Below, in pieces: positions 19,217 to 27,878 of a DNA stretch of 64,000 nt (positions within the stretch are counted from its first letter, which is position 1; every line of letters begins with the position of its first letter). The translations under genes were made by a program, and so were the position numbers. Origin of the DNA: Pseudomonas sp. B21-023 (GTDB lineage: Bacteria; Pseudomonadota; Gammaproteobacteria; Pseudomonadales; Pseudomonadaceae); contig NZ_CP087190.1 in NCBI RefSeq assembly GCF_024749165.1, positions 3,507,501 through 3,571,500 on the forward strand, given 5' to 3'. The notes under the pieces are model-generated. The model was not told the origin of the DNA, did not search any database, and saw only the letters and a list, made by a program, of their open reading frames with translations.

Positions 19217-20707
19217 ATGGACGGACTGTTCCTCGGCATCGACTGCGGTACCCAAGGCACCAAGGCCCTGGTGCTGGACGCCGGCAGCGGCCAGGTGCTG
19301 GGCCTGGGCAGCGCCGCCCATGCGCCGCCCCAAGGTCGCGATGGCCGGCGCGAACAGGATCCGGCCGACTGGCTGCAAGCCCTGCGCACGGCGGTGTCCG
19401 CTGCCTTGCGCGAAGCCGGTGTGGATGGCCAGGCCATTCGCGCAGTGGCGGTGTCCGGCCAGCAACACGGCCTGGTGCTGCTCGACGCCCAAGGCCAGGT
19501 GCTGCGCCCGGCCAAGCTCTGGTGCGACACCGAGAGCGCACCCGAGAACGCGGAGTTGCTCGATGCACTCGGCGGCGCCCAAGGCTCGCTTGAACGCCTC
19601 GGGCTGGTGATCGCGCCGGGCTATACCATTTCCAAGCTGCTGTGGACCAAGCGTAAACATCCCGAACTGTTCGCCCGCCTCGCCCATATCCTGCTGCCCC
19701 ACGACTACCTGAATTACTGGCTGACCAGTCGCGTCTGCACTGAGCCCGGCGACGCCTCCGGCACCGGCTACTACGATGTGCGCCGCAGGACCTGGGCGCC
19801 TGATGTCCTTCAGCGCATCGAGCCCGGCGAGCGTCTTTTGGCTGCGCTGCCTGAACTGGTCGAATCCGGCGATTGCCTCGGCACCCTGCGCGCACAGGCT
19901 GCCACTGCCCTCGGCCTGAGCCCACAGACCTGGGTAGCCACTGGTGGCGGCGACAACATGCTCGGCGCCATCGGCACCGGCAATATCGCCCCCGGCATGA
20001 TCACCCTGAGCCTCGGCACCTCCGGCACTCTGGCCGCCCACGCCGACCAGCCCCACGTCAGCGCCCAGGGCGAAGTGGCGACCTTCTGCGCCTCCAGCGG
20101 CGGCTGGTTGCCGTTGATCTGCACCATGAACCTCACCAGCGCCTGCGCCCTGGTGCGCGACCTGCTGGAACTCGACCTTGACCGTTTCACTGAGCTCGCC
20201 GCCCAAGCCCCGATCGGCGCCGACGGCCTGCTGATGCTGCCCTTCTTCGACGGCGAACGCGTGCCCGCGTTGCCCGAAGCCACGGCCAGCCTGCACGGCA
20301 TGACCAGCGCCAACCTGACCCGCGCCAACCTCTGCCGGGCCGTGCTCGAAGGCACCGGCTTCAGCCTGCGTTACGGCCTCGACCTGCTGCGCGCCAGCGG
20401 CCTGCCAGGCAGCGAAATCCGCCTGGTCGGCGGCGCGGCGAAAAGCCCGCTGTGGCGCCAGACACTGGCCGATCTGCTCGGCCTGCCAGTGGTATGCCCC
20501 CAGCAGACCGAAGCCGCCGCCCTCGGCGCCGCGATCCAGGCCGCCTGGAGCCTCGGCCGCCAGCTGGGCCAGGGCGACAGCCTCGAAACCCTGTGCAAAC
20601 GCTGCGTCGCCCTCGACGAAAGCACCCGCACCCTGCCCCGCCCGGCGCAACAGGCCGAGTACGAGGTCGCCTATCAACGCTACCGGGATCAACTGCCTGC
20701 GCACTGA
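19217..20707 (+). CDS. mtlY: Xylulokinase of the mannitol/arabitol operon
   Basis: The 496-residue FGGY-family kinase begins LFLGIDCGTQGTKALVLD (phosphate-1 motif). It contains the catalytic-domain segment GDASGTGYYDV and the C-terminal adenosine motif LVGGAAKSPLWRQTLAD. It phosphorylates D-xylulose made from arabitol by MtlD. ATG 19217 has ACGGAGG about 10 bases upstream. It sits directly between mtlD and mtlZ as in P. fluorescens. Confidence 0.92.
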   Translation: MDGLFLGIDCGTQGTKALVLDAGSGQVLGLGSAAHAPPQGRDGRREQDPADWLQALRTAVSAALREAGVDGQAIRAVAVSGQQHGLVLLDAQGQVLRPAKLWCDTESAPENAELLDALGGAQGSLERLGLVIAPGYTISKLLWTKRKHPELFARLAHILLPHDYLNYWLTSRVCTEPGDASGTGYYDVRRRTWAPDVLQRIEPGERLLAALPELVESGDCLGTLRAQAATALGLSPQTWVATGGGDNMLGAIGTGNIAPGMITLSLGTSGTLAAHADQPHVSAQGEVATFCASSGGWLPLICTMNLTSACALVRDLLELDLDRFTELAAQAPIGADGLLMLPFFDGERVPALPEATASLHGMTSANLTRANLCRAVLEGTGFSLRYGLDLLRASGLPGSEIRLVGGAAKSPLWRQTLADLLGLPVVCPQQTEAAALGAAIQAAWSLGRQLGQGDSLETLCKRCVALDESTRTLPRPAQQAEYEVAYQRYRDQLPAH

Positions 20708-20748
20708 GCACAGGTATCCTGCCCTTATCTATCGCTCTGGAGAACTGC

Positions 20749-21693
20749 ATGTACCTGGTGTGTGGCGAGGCCCTGTTCGATGTCTTCAGCCTGGAAAACA
20801 GCACCCGCAGCAGCGAGCTGGGGTTTACCGCGATTGCCGGCGGATCGCCGTTCAACGTGGCCGTCGGCCTGCGCCGGTTGGGCGTGGCGTCGGCGTTGTT
20901 TGGCGGGTTGTCCAGCGACTACCTCGGTGCTCGGCTACGCCGGGTGCTGGAAGAGGAACGGGTGGACTGCCGCTATGTGGTGACCAGCGATGCGCCGACC
21001 ACACTGGCCATGGTCGGGCTGGATGCCGATGGCTCGGCGCAGTATCAGTTTCGCGGTGAAGGGTGTGCGGATCGGCAGGTGAAACTGGAGCATCTGCCGC
21101 TGCTGGATGAGCGTGTGCGGGGGTTGCATGTGGGCTCGTACACCCTGGTGGTGCAGCCCGTGGCCGATACGCTGATGGCGCTGGTGGAGCGCGAGCGGGA
21201 CCGGCGACTGATCAGCCTTGATCCGAATGTACGGCTTAATCCGCAGCCGGATGTGGCGTTGTGGCGGCGGCAGGTCGAGGCGTTTGCCGGGCATGCGCAT
21301 GTGATCAAGGCCAGTGAGGAAGACATCGCCTTGCTCTACCCAGGCCGGGAGCCTCGTGACGTGGCCCGTGGCTGGCTCAACGAGCGCTGCCGACTGGTTT
21401 TCATCACCCATGGAGCAGATGGAGCCAGCGTGCATTGCGCACATGGCTCATGGCAGCGCCCAGCAGATACCTCGTTGCCAGTAAGCGACACCGTAGGCGC
21501 CGGTGACACCTTCCAAGCCGCCGTGCTCGCCTACCTGGCTCGCCTAGGAGCAGACAGCCCAACCGGTGTGGCGACGCTCCCCCATAAAACCATCGATTCA
21601 ATCCTCGCCTACGCAATCCATGCCGCAGCAATCACCTGCTCCCGAACAGGCCCGAACCTGCCCTTTGAGCATGAACTACCACCGACATTCTGA
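20749..21693 (+). CDS. mtlZ: Fructokinase of the mannitol operon (PfkB family)
   Basis: The 314-residue protein has the PfkB N-terminal signature GGSPFNVAVGLRRLG near residue 30 and the C-terminal signature DTVGAGDTFQAA near 247, with the catalytic Asp in GAGD. It phosphorylates fructose produced by MtlD. ATG 20749 follows CTGGAGAACTGC. It is the last gene of the operon. GC content at third positions falls in its last 60 codons, where the lower-GC hxs region begins. Confidence 0.92.
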   Translation: MYLVCGEALFDVFSLENSTRSSELGFTAIAGGSPFNVAVGLRRLGVASALFGGLSSDYLGARLRRVLEEERVDCRYVVTSDAPTTLAMVGLDADGSAQYQFRGEGCADRQVKLEHLPLLDERVRGLHVGSYTLVVQPVADTLMALVERERDRRLISLDPNVRLNPQPDVALWRRQVEAFAGHAHVIKASEEDIALLYPGREPRDVARGWLNERCRLVFITHGADGASVHCAHGSWQRPADTSLPVSDTVGAGDTFQAAVLAYLARLGADSPTGVATLPHKTIDSILAYAIHAAAITCSRTGPNLPFEHELPPTF

Positions 21694-21708
21694 GGATCAT
21701 ACATGGGC

Positions 21709-21750
21709 TGGGAAGCTTTCATACAACGCTTCCCACTCTCATCATTTTTC
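21709..21750 (+). terminator. Probable terminator of the mtl operon
   Basis: An 8-bp stem (21709-21716 with 21728-21735, TGGGAAGC/GCTTCCCA, 11-base loop) lies 16 bases after mtlZ, with a TTTTT tract about 10 bases further on. The gap between stem and T tract makes it a moderate candidate. Confidence 0.5.
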
Positions 21751-21868
21751 CCATACCGCCCGTCAAAATCCTGACTAAATGTATGCAAATGTAAAAAATA
21801 TGATGGCACTATGCCTCGTTAGCCGGCAAAATCCATACATCCCCAATGGATTTGAAGGACCGGTTCCA

Positions 21869-22168
21869 ATGACATGGCCAGTCATTCTGAAACTCGACAG
21901 CGCAGCCTATTCCCTCAGCGTGGTGCAACGAACCGCTTACGCCTTGGCTGACACAGTCGCGATTCAGATCGGCATTGAAGCTGACCAGATCAGCCTCACT
22001 GCCTTCCCTGCTAAAACGAAAGTCATGCTGCCTCAGGAGCAGGCACATTCGCTGATCCTCCAGCATTTAAATGACTTTGCCCTACGTGATCACATCAATC
22101 GTGAGACAGCTGGGTTGCGTGAGGTGCTGGCTCGAGCAGCGCTTGCTGGATGCGGGGTTTCGCGGTGA
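21869..22168 (+). CDS. hxsD: His-Xaa-Ser system protein HxsD
   Basis: The 99-residue soluble protein carries the family hallmark near its C-terminus, a variant of LLNDYxLRE: here HLNDFALRDHINRET near residues 68-82. HxsD-type proteins occur only beside the paired radical SAM genes hxsB and hxsC and the HxsA repeat protein, and are thought to assist the modification. I chose ATG 21869 (MTWPVILKL). The frame extends up to 21779 but has no better ribosome site. It overlaps hxsB and is the first gene of the hxsDBCA operon. Confidence 0.85.
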   Translation: MTWPVILKLDSAAYSLSVVQRTAYALADTVAIQIGIEADQISLTAFPAKTKVMLPQEQAHSLILQHLNDFALRDHINRETAGLREVLARAALAGCGVSR

Positions 22169-23652
22169 CATTGATTGCGACCGACGCTAACGGCTACCGT
22201 CTGCTGCCCTTTCGCTTCATGCGCCTGAACACCGCAAATGACCCGGACATTTTGCTCACCTCCGATACAGGCGAGTATCTGTACGTGGACGACGCGCAGT
22301 TACGGGCCCTCAGTTACTTCGACATAGAAGCAGGCACATCTTTTTACAAGGACCTGCTAGCTCGCCATTTCATCTACGAACCGACACGCCACGATCCTTT
22401 TCCCGAAATGGCGGCGCAGTATCGCAGCCGCAAGGACTTTCTTTTCCAGGGGCCAGCCCTGCACTTGTTCGTTGTAACGCTACGCTGTAACCACACCTGC
22501 CAGTACTGCCAAGTTTCGCGCGCACCGCTGGGTGGCTCGGGCCATGACTTATCGGAAGCGGATGCACTCGCTGCCGTTGATCGCTTGTTCGAATCGAACG
22601 CTCCCGCGCTGACGGTAGAGTTCCAGGGCGGCGAGCCACTTCTGGCCTTCGAACGTGTACGCCAGATTGTCGAATGGGTAGCTACACGAAACCTAGTCGA
22701 GCAACGGGATATTCAGTTCGTCATAACCACAACGCTGCACCACCTGACGGACGAAGTACTCGACTTCGCAAAACAGCACAGCATCCAGTTCTCGACTTCC
22801 CTCGATGGACCGGCGCCCTTGCACAATGCCAACCGCCCGACACCTTCACGGGACTCTTACGAGCGCACCGTGGAAGGCATCAAACGGGTCCGGGAGCATC
22901 TTGGACACGACGCAGTCTCCGCGCTGACAACGTTGACCTCTCGAAGCCTTGAACAGCCTGAAGCTATCATCGACGAATACGTAAAGCAGGGTTTTTCCAG
23001 CATTTCACTTCGACCTCTCAGCCCTTACGGGTTTGCTTCCAAGAGTGCACATCGCCTTGACTATCCGATTGAGCAGTACCTGACCTTCTACACGAAGGCG
23101 CTGGCCTATATGCTGAAGATCAACCAGCAAGGGACCTACCTGTCGGAGAGCTACACCAGCTTGCTGCTGAAGAACATCCTGACGCCCTTCTCATCCGGCT
23201 ATGTCGACCTGCGCTCACCCGCCGGCGCGGGTACAGCGGCGCTGGTCTACAACTATGACGGTTACGTCTACCCGTCGGACGAGGCTCGGATGCTGCTGGA
23301 GATGGGCGAGGACGGTTTAAGGTTGGGCACAGTCCAGCAACCCTTGTCAGAACTTTTGGCCTCACCCGTTATGGAGGCGCTACTTGCCAGTGGCGTCGCG
23401 GAGGCATTGCCGGGCTGTTCGGATTGCGCATTGGTTCCCTACTGCGGCGCAGACCCGGTCGAACATTATGCTCGCCAAGGTGATCCGATCGGACACCGGT
23501 TGTTCAGCAGTTTCTGCAAGAAGAACATGGGGCTGTTAAAGCACTTGTTCGCCTTGCTTCGCGACGGAGATGACAACGTCCAAAGGGTACTGCTGTCCTG
23601 GTTGAACAGGCGCTCATACAGCGATGTTCGCTTCCCAGGCTACAGGGGCTAA
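22150..23652 (+). CDS. hxsB: His-Xaa-Ser system radical SAM maturase HxsB
   Basis: The protein (500 residues from this ATG) has the radical SAM CxxxCxxC motif in RCNHTCQYCQVS near residue 113-120, GGEP near 160, and a SPASM-like Cys cluster near 422-436 (GCSDCALVPYCGAD). It should bind a [4Fe-4S]-SAM cluster and auxiliary clusters and modify a peptide. A GTG at 22165 would overlap the hxsD stop as GTGA, the same coupling used for hxsA, and may be the true start. It lies 5 bases before hxsC. Confidence 0.9.
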   Translation: MRGFAVTLIATDANGYRLLPFRFMRLNTANDPDILLTSDTGEYLYVDDAQLRALSYFDIEAGTSFYKDLLARHFIYEPTRHDPFPEMAAQYRSRKDFLFQGPALHLFVVTLRCNHTCQYCQVSRAPLGGSGHDLSEADALAAVDRLFESNAPALTVEFQGGEPLLAFERVRQIVEWVATRNLVEQRDIQFVITTTLHHLTDEVLDFAKQHSIQFSTSLDGPAPLHNANRPTPSRDSYERTVEGIKRVREHLGHDAVSALTTLTSRSLEQPEAIIDEYVKQGFSSISLRPLSPYGFASKSAHRLDYPIEQYLTFYTKALAYMLKINQQGTYLSESYTSLLLKNILTPFSSGYVDLRSPAGAGTAALVYNYDGYVYPSDEARMLLEMGEDGLRLGTVQQPLSELLASPVMEALLASGVAEALPGCSDCALVPYCGADPVEHYARQGDPIGHRLFSSFCKKNMGLLKHLFALLRDGDDNVQRVLLSWLNRRSYSDVRFPGYRG

Positions 23653-23657
23653 GGACG

Positions 23658-24887
23658 ATGCTGCGCAAAGATACCCACTTCGAAATTCAATACCTGCATG
23701 AACCAAAGCTGCTCAAGGTCATCACCCTGGATGAGTTCATTGAGCAAGGAGTCGCAGTTTGCGCCGGTACCGCGCAATTCAATGATTTACTACTCTGGCT
23801 ACCCAACGAAGATCTTGAGCGAAATCCACATCTGGTTTCATTGCCAGTGGGCGGCTTCCTGACCCCAGGGTCACTCTCTAGCCCCTTCGACAACGGCAGG
23901 CTACACCTGCATTCCCCCAAAGATCCGGATGTCGTTCAACCTGGCGATGTCATTGCCATTACCCCTGGCAATGCATTGGTAAGAGTGCTCTATCGACGCG
24001 GGTCAGACAGTAACCTGCTGTTCATGACGGATCGTTGCAACAGCCTCTGCCTGATGTGCTCGCAACCGCCTAAAGATATCGATGACCGCTGGCATATCGA
24101 GGAAAACCTTCGACTGATCGACCTGATGGATGCAGGCAAGGAAAACCTGGGGATCAGCGGCGGAGAGCCCACACTTTATCGTGATGGCCTGCTTGAGATT
24201 CTGGCCAAGTGCAAAACCGTTTTGCCACAGAAGTCCGTACACGTGCTCAGCAATGGACGGCTGTTCAAAGATCCAAGCTGGATCGCAGCCCTCGCGGCCC
24301 TAGGCCACCCCCAGCTGAGCTGGGGCATTCCGCTGTATGCCGACAACGCAGTCGACCATGACCATGTAGTTCAGGCCCCGGGCGCCTTCAGCGAAACCGT
24401 GCAAGGACTCTATAACCTCGCACGCGCTAACCAGATCATTGAGATACGCGTGGTACTCAGTCGCCTGACCACACCACGCTTGCCTGAATTAGCCCATTAC
24501 GTGTTCAGGAACCTCCCCTTCGTACGGCACGTTGCGTTGATGGGTATCGAAAGTACTGGTCTGGCCAGAAAGCACTATGAGGAGTTGTGGATTGACCCGC
24601 TAGATTATCAAGAGGCATTGAGCCAAACCGCCTATTTCCTCTTCAACCGTGGGATGCCGGTTTCGATCTACAACCTGCCCCTGTGCTTGATCCCACCCCA
24701 CCTCTCACGATTCGCCCGCCAGAGCATCTCCGACTGGAAAAACCTGTTCATCGATACCTGTCAGCAATGCGCTGCCGTCAAACATTGCTCAGGGTTCTTC
24801 AAATCCTACACTGACCGCTGGCAGAGCCGCGGCGTACGACAACTATCGACCGAGGCCTTTAGCGCCTATGCAAGGAGTGCACAGTGA
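23658..24887 (+). CDS. hxsC: His-Xaa-Ser system radical SAM maturase HxsC
   Basis: The 409-residue second radical SAM enzyme has CxxxCxxC in RCNSLCLMCSQPP near residue 126-133, GISGGEPTL near 170, and a C-terminal Cys group (DTCQQCAAVKHCSGF near 365-379). The ~120-residue N-terminal region has no recognised motif. HxsB and HxsC always occur together, so they probably act jointly or sequentially on HxsA. ATG 23658 follows AAGGACG. Its stop overlaps the hxsA start by four bases. Confidence 0.9.
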   Translation: MLRKDTHFEIQYLHEPKLLKVITLDEFIEQGVAVCAGTAQFNDLLLWLPNEDLERNPHLVSLPVGGFLTPGSLSSPFDNGRLHLHSPKDPDVVQPGDVIAITPGNALVRVLYRRGSDSNLLFMTDRCNSLCLMCSQPPKDIDDRWHIEENLRLIDLMDAGKENLGISGGEPTLYRDGLLEILAKCKTVLPQKSVHVLSNGRLFKDPSWIAALAALGHPQLSWGIPLYADNAVDHDHVVQAPGAFSETVQGLYNLARANQIIEIRVVLSRLTTPRLPELAHYVFRNLPFVRHVALMGIESTGLARKHYEELWIDPLDYQEALSQTAYFLFNRGMPVSIYNLPLCLIPPHLSRFARQSISDWKNLFIDTCQQCAAVKHCSGFFKSYTDRWQSRGVRQLSTEAFSAYARSAQ

Positions 24888-25492
24888 AATTGCTTGACCG
24901 CTGGAAAATCCTGATCAGTGGCATCACCTTGTTGCCGATGGCTGGTACCACATTGGCACAGGCGGGCCATACACCGCTTGCCGATGCGAACTGGCAACCG
25001 AACGACAAGCTGCAGCCTCCAGTCTTTGCCGATACGCTCAATGCCACAGACGCAGTGAACATTTATGCGGCACATCGCTCGCACAGCTCACATCGGTCCC
25101 ATAGCTCCCACAGTTCCCATTACAGCGGGTCCGGTGGCTATAGCGCGCCTCGCTACTACAGTCCGCCCGCAACGAGCACGCGGAGCTACAGTGCGCCGAG
25201 TACCTCACACAGTACTTCAGGTAGCAATAGCCTTTATCAGTCGTCCGGCACAGTTCCCGGAGCGAGCCCGGCTTCGTCAAAGACACGTGCGACCAACGAA
25301 CAGAAAAGCAACCTGGTCAAGCGCGTACAGACTGCACTGATGGTTCGCCAGTACTATCAAGGCACAATTGATGGGGTCATGGGCAAGGCTACTCGTGGCG
25401 CGTTGATGGCCTTCCAAATGGATAGCGCACTGACCGTGAATGGCAGGATGGATACACCCACTCTCAATTCCCTGGGGATCAAGATTCCATAA
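24884..25492 (+). CDS. hxsA: His-Xaa-Ser repeat protein HxsA with C-terminal peptidoglycan-binding domain
   Basis: The 202-residue protein starts at GTG 24884 with a signal peptide (cleavage near AQA, residue 27). From about residue 62 it has a run of His-Xaa-Ser/His-Ser-Ser units (HRSHSSHRSHSSHSSHYS), followed by a Ser/Tyr/Pro-rich linker. From residue 145 a PG_binding_1-type domain follows (VKRVQTALMVRQYYQGTIDGVMG, then TRGALMAFQ). It is the expected substrate of HxsB/HxsC. Export and wall binding would place the modified His/Ser repeat in the periplasm. The chemical nature of the modification cannot be read. Confidence 0.88.
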   Translation: MKLLDRWKILISGITLLPMAGTTLAQAGHTPLADANWQPNDKLQPPVFADTLNATDAVNIYAAHRSHSSHRSHSSHSSHYSGSGGYSAPRYYSPPATSTRSYSAPSTSHSTSGSNSLYQSSGTVPGASPASSKTRATNEQKSNLVKRVQTALMVRQYYQGTIDGVMGKATRGALMAFQMDSALTVNGRMDTPTLNSLGIKIP

Positions 25493-25682
25493 ACTTCGTC
25501 AGGTTAAGACTCCACCGCGAACTCGCTCTAGCAACCGGTGAGTCCCAATGCAAGCCGTTCGCGGCAGGTTCTGATTACTGCGCCTAAAGGCGCTTGGCCA
25601 TTAGCACAAGCGCCCTAATCGACCCTACTCACCCAGCGCTCGTATAGTCCCCTCTGGATTACAAAAACCAGGAAAGGACTCC

Positions 25683-26246
25683 ATGGGTCACAAACTTCCA
25701 CCCCTCTGCCAATGGCTGGCCACCCTGGCCCTCACCTGCAGCACCCCGGCCCTGGCCGCACCCGCCTCAGGCGACTACTGGATCATCTACGGCAAAGGCG
25801 AACGCCTGCACAACGAGGTGTACGTCGCCGATGCCGCCGGCATCCTGCAAAAGCCCGGTGGCGTGCAATCGGCCCAGGTCATGCAGCTGTTCGAAGACCC
25901 GGCCTTCCCGACCCTCGCCGCCTACGAGGTGCAGGTCAAATGCAAACAGCGCCAGATCCGCCTGGACAGCGCCCGGGCGATACGTCGCTTCGACGGCGCC
26001 GTGCGCGATGTGAAAACCAACGCCAAAGACTGGGTCGCACCAAAGGACTACTGGTTGCAGCGCACCTTCGCCTTCGTCTGCGCCCCCGATAACCGCGCGC
26101 GCAACCAGATGCTGTCGATCGGCAAGATGCCGGCGGCGAAGATGGTCGCCACCATCCAGGCCATGTTCATCCAGTTGATTGGCGTGCAGGCCAACAGCCA
26201 GGCGGTGCAGGAGCTGGACGACATGCTGGCGAACACCCCACGATGA
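25683..26246 (+). CDS. Exported protein of unknown function
   Basis: The 187-residue protein has a signal peptide ([20 protein letters not shown], cleavage after ALAA near 26). The mature part includes [24 protein letters not shown] and a pair of Cys residues (KCKQRQ near 83, FVCAPD near 132) that could form a disulfide. No enzyme motif is seen. The stop overlaps the start of the following lipoprotein gene (ATGA), so they form a two-gene unit, probably periplasmic. Ribosome site AGGAAAGGA precedes the ATG. Confidence 0.85.
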   Translation: MGHKLPPLCQWLATLALTCSTPALAAPASGDYWIIYGKGERLHNEVYVADAAGILQKPGGVQSAQVMQLFEDPAFPTLAAYEVQVKCKQRQIRLDSARAIRRFDGAVRDVKTNAKDWVAPKDYWLQRTFAFVCAPDNRARNQMLSIGKMPAAKMVATIQAMFIQLIGVQANSQAVQELDDMLANTPR

Positions 26247-26632
26247 GCACACGCCATCTGCTGATCCTTGGCCTGTTGCTGCCTGCGCTGGCCGGCTGCA
26301 TCCCGACCCTGCCGGAGCTGATGGCGGGCAACCAATGGCAAGGGCGCGACGCCAAGCAGGCCATCGACTTCTTCGGCCCGCCCATGCGCATGGAGCCGTT
26401 GCCCGGTGGCGCTGGGGTGCAGTTGGGCTGGTACCGCGATACCACCTACGTGCAAAAGGAGGTGGTCGGCAGCACCGCCGAGATGCAAGGCAACGTGATG
26501 GTCCATACCAACTACTGGGACGACGTGGCTCATCCTGGCGGCTGCACGATCCTGATGTCGGTGAACAAGGCGCGGCAGATCAACGATTTCGCCACCAAGG
26601 GGCGCTGTAACGGCGTGAACCTGGCGCCATAG
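26243..26632 (+). CDS. Small lipoprotein of unknown function
   Basis: The 129-residue protein has a lipobox (LLLPALAGC, lipidated Cys near 18). The segment [20 protein letters not shown] and the later FATKGRCN resemble small outer-membrane-associated lipoproteins. It is coupled by a four-base overlap to the exported protein upstream. No function is assigned. Confidence 0.85.
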   Translation: MSTRHLLILGLLLPALAGCIPTLPELMAGNQWQGRDAKQAIDFFGPPMRMEPLPGGAGVQLGWYRDTTYVQKEVVGSTAEMQGNVMVHTNYWDDVAHPGGCTILMSVNKARQINDFATKGRCNGVNLAP

Positions 26633-26715
26633 CAGCTTGGCGAAACGTGGAAGCAGGCCTGTGGGATCGGGCTTGTGGGCGCGGATTTGTATGAACGAAC
26701 TTGTATGAGCTAACT

Positions 26716-26739
26716 CGTGGGAGCGGGCTTGCCCCGCGA
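26716..26739. repeat. Single REP element
   Basis: CGTGGGAGCGGGCTTGCCCC plus GCGA matches the REP arms at 265-288. A degenerate partner lies about 60 bases upstream (TGTGGGATCGGGCTTGTGGG near 26660). They lie between convergent genes. Confidence 0.75.
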
Positions 26740-26784
26740 TAGCGCCCGCCCAGACAACCAAGCCCCCAGCCAGATACCCTTCCC

Positions 26785-27093
26785 CTACTCAGCCCCCCGC
26801 CCAACCATCAACCCATGATTCACATCCTGGGCCAACGCCTTGGCCATGCCACTGAGGTAGTGCACCGCCGTCAGCAGCGTAAGCAGATGATCAGTCTCCA
26901 CCATTGCCAGATCACTGATCTTGTGCGCCGCACACATCAGCACGGTCGCCTGCTCCACCGCATGGTCCAGCGGATGCCCCTCCACCACGCGGAACAGCGG
27001 GTCTTGCACACTCACCTGCGCGCCTTCGCCGAAATGCCCGACGCCGGTAGTGGCAAGTTTCTTGATGCGCGGGATTTGCAATTCCTTATCCAT
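26785..27093 (-). CDS. DUF3077-family small protein
   Basis: The 102-residue protein (start ATG at 27093, ribosome site AGGAGGAA) has the DUF3077 pattern: PLFRVVEGHPLDHAVEQATVLMC then LLTLLTAVHYLSGMAKALAQD. Start MDKELQIPR and the ending match the 11155-11451 paralogue. A longer frame reaches 27147 but lacks a ribosome site. It lies 77 bases downstream of the DUF6124-like gene on the same strand, and probably shares its structured leader. Function unknown. Confidence 0.8.
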   Translation of the reverse strand: MDKELQIPRIKKLATTGVGHFGEGAQVSVQDPLFRVVEGHPLDHAVEQATVLMCAAHKISDLAMVETDHLLTLLTAVHYLSGMAKALAQDVNHGLMVGRGAE

Positions 27094-27169
27094 ACCATTC
27101 CTCCTGCGGTCCCGCGAACGGCGCGGGGCCTGATCGGTGAACATCAAGTGCGAGCCCAGGCTCGCCAGG

Positions 27170-27406
27170 TCAGTGCCGGGATTGCAGGCGGCTCAGCGCC
27201 ACTTCCACCAGGGTGCGGGCGCTGTCGATTTCGTGCATGGCGGCGAGGGTCAGGACCTGGCCTGGCGGTTTGGCGTGGAGCAGGACGGTCTGCTGGCTGA
27301 CGGTCAAGGCGCAGACGAGGTATTCGGAGATCTGGACCAGAAGGTCTTCGAGGGTGTGGGTGGTGTATTTGTTTTGTAGGGGTGGATCGGGGACTATTTT
27401 CAGCAT
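27170..27406 (-). CDS. DUF6124-like small protein
   Basis: The 78-residue protein begins MLKIVPDPP, the typical start of these Pseudomonas small proteins, then HTLEDLLVQISEYLVCALTVSQQ and a helical SARTLVEVALSRL end. The ribosome site on the minus strand is TAGGAGC. It is the first gene after the structured leader at 27460-27577. Such genes are often found next to DUF3077 genes; function is unknown. Confidence 0.75.
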   Translation of the reverse strand: MLKIVPDPPLQNKYTTHTLEDLLVQISEYLVCALTVSQQTVLLHAKPPGQVLTLAAMHEIDSARTLVEVALSRLQSRH

Positions 27407-27459
27407 GGTAGAGCTCCTATTTTCAAATGGAGCTACCGTTCTCTGCTGTCAAACAGAAA

Positions 27460-27577
27460 GGTGGCAGCTGTACGCGGGTTGACAGACCGGGAAAATAGGA
27501 AACCGGCGCACCGAAGTGCCCCACGTACAGCCACCATAGACGGCTATGCACGCGCGTTACTATCTTCCCGGTCTGTC
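27460..27577 (-). ncRNA. Structured RNA-like leader with interleaved inverted repeats (pseudoknot topology)
   Basis: Four arms occur in the order A 27460-27474, B 27481-27493, C 27524-27535, D 27565-27577. B and D (GACAGACCGGGAA and its complement) are perfect 13-bp inverted repeats; A pairs with C (GGTGG..CTGTACG) apart from a 3-base bulge. Because A-C and B-D interleave, the fold would be a pseudoknot or a switch. Between them on the minus strand are a UUCG tetraloop hairpin (27508-27519) and a CATAG/CTATG hairpin (27535-27548). It lies 54 bases upstream of the DUF6124-like start and would be its 5' leader. I know of no confirmed match. Confidence 0.6.
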
Positions 27578-27606
27578 AAAACCGGTCGCTGAATTGGCAG
27601 CGACTT

Positions 27607-27682
27607 GGCGAGACTAGATGGGTGATGCAGCGGCTGCAACGGGCTGTAAGGGGGTAGAAGTATGTTTCGGAAACGGACTACA
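27607..27682 (-). promoter_or_regulatory. Conserved upstream element of the DUF6124/DUF3077 genes (copy 2)
   Basis: On the minus strand TGTAGTCCGTTTCC and TCTAGTCTCGCC are separated exactly as in copy 1 at 11585-11660. The central part has the palindrome GCAGC-G-GCTGC. It lies directly upstream of the structured leader and may hold the promoter or an operator. Confidence 0.5.
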
Positions 27683-27878
27683 AGGAAGAGGGAAAATCCG
27701 ATTCCGTAGACCCTGGGCACGCCTGCTGCCACAACGAATATGGACCTGAAACGCATACGAACTCTCGCGCGGACGCTACGATCGCAGTGGCGCTTTGCCA
27801 GTTTTTCTTGAACCGTTTGATCACTTTGGCGACGATGGGGAAATTTCCTACAAACATCGGCGACAAAGGGCAGCGCAC

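Larger units (their letters stand above)
27407..27878. other. Divergent intergenic region between DUF6124-like gene and HNH gene
   Basis: The 472-base gap contains the structured leader and the conserved element listed separately. From about 27690 to 27878 I see no gene or clear promoter for the HNH gene. Confidence 0.5.

Noticed and set aside
17731..19530. A 599-codon open frame antisense to mtlD
   Set aside because: Shadow of mtlD, whose catalytic Lys, Asn and His are present on the plus strand.
25067..25140. Tandem-repeat DNA (slippage) at the hxsA His/Ser codons
   Set aside because: The repeats are at the protein level; codons vary, so there is no exact DNA repeat beyond short runs.
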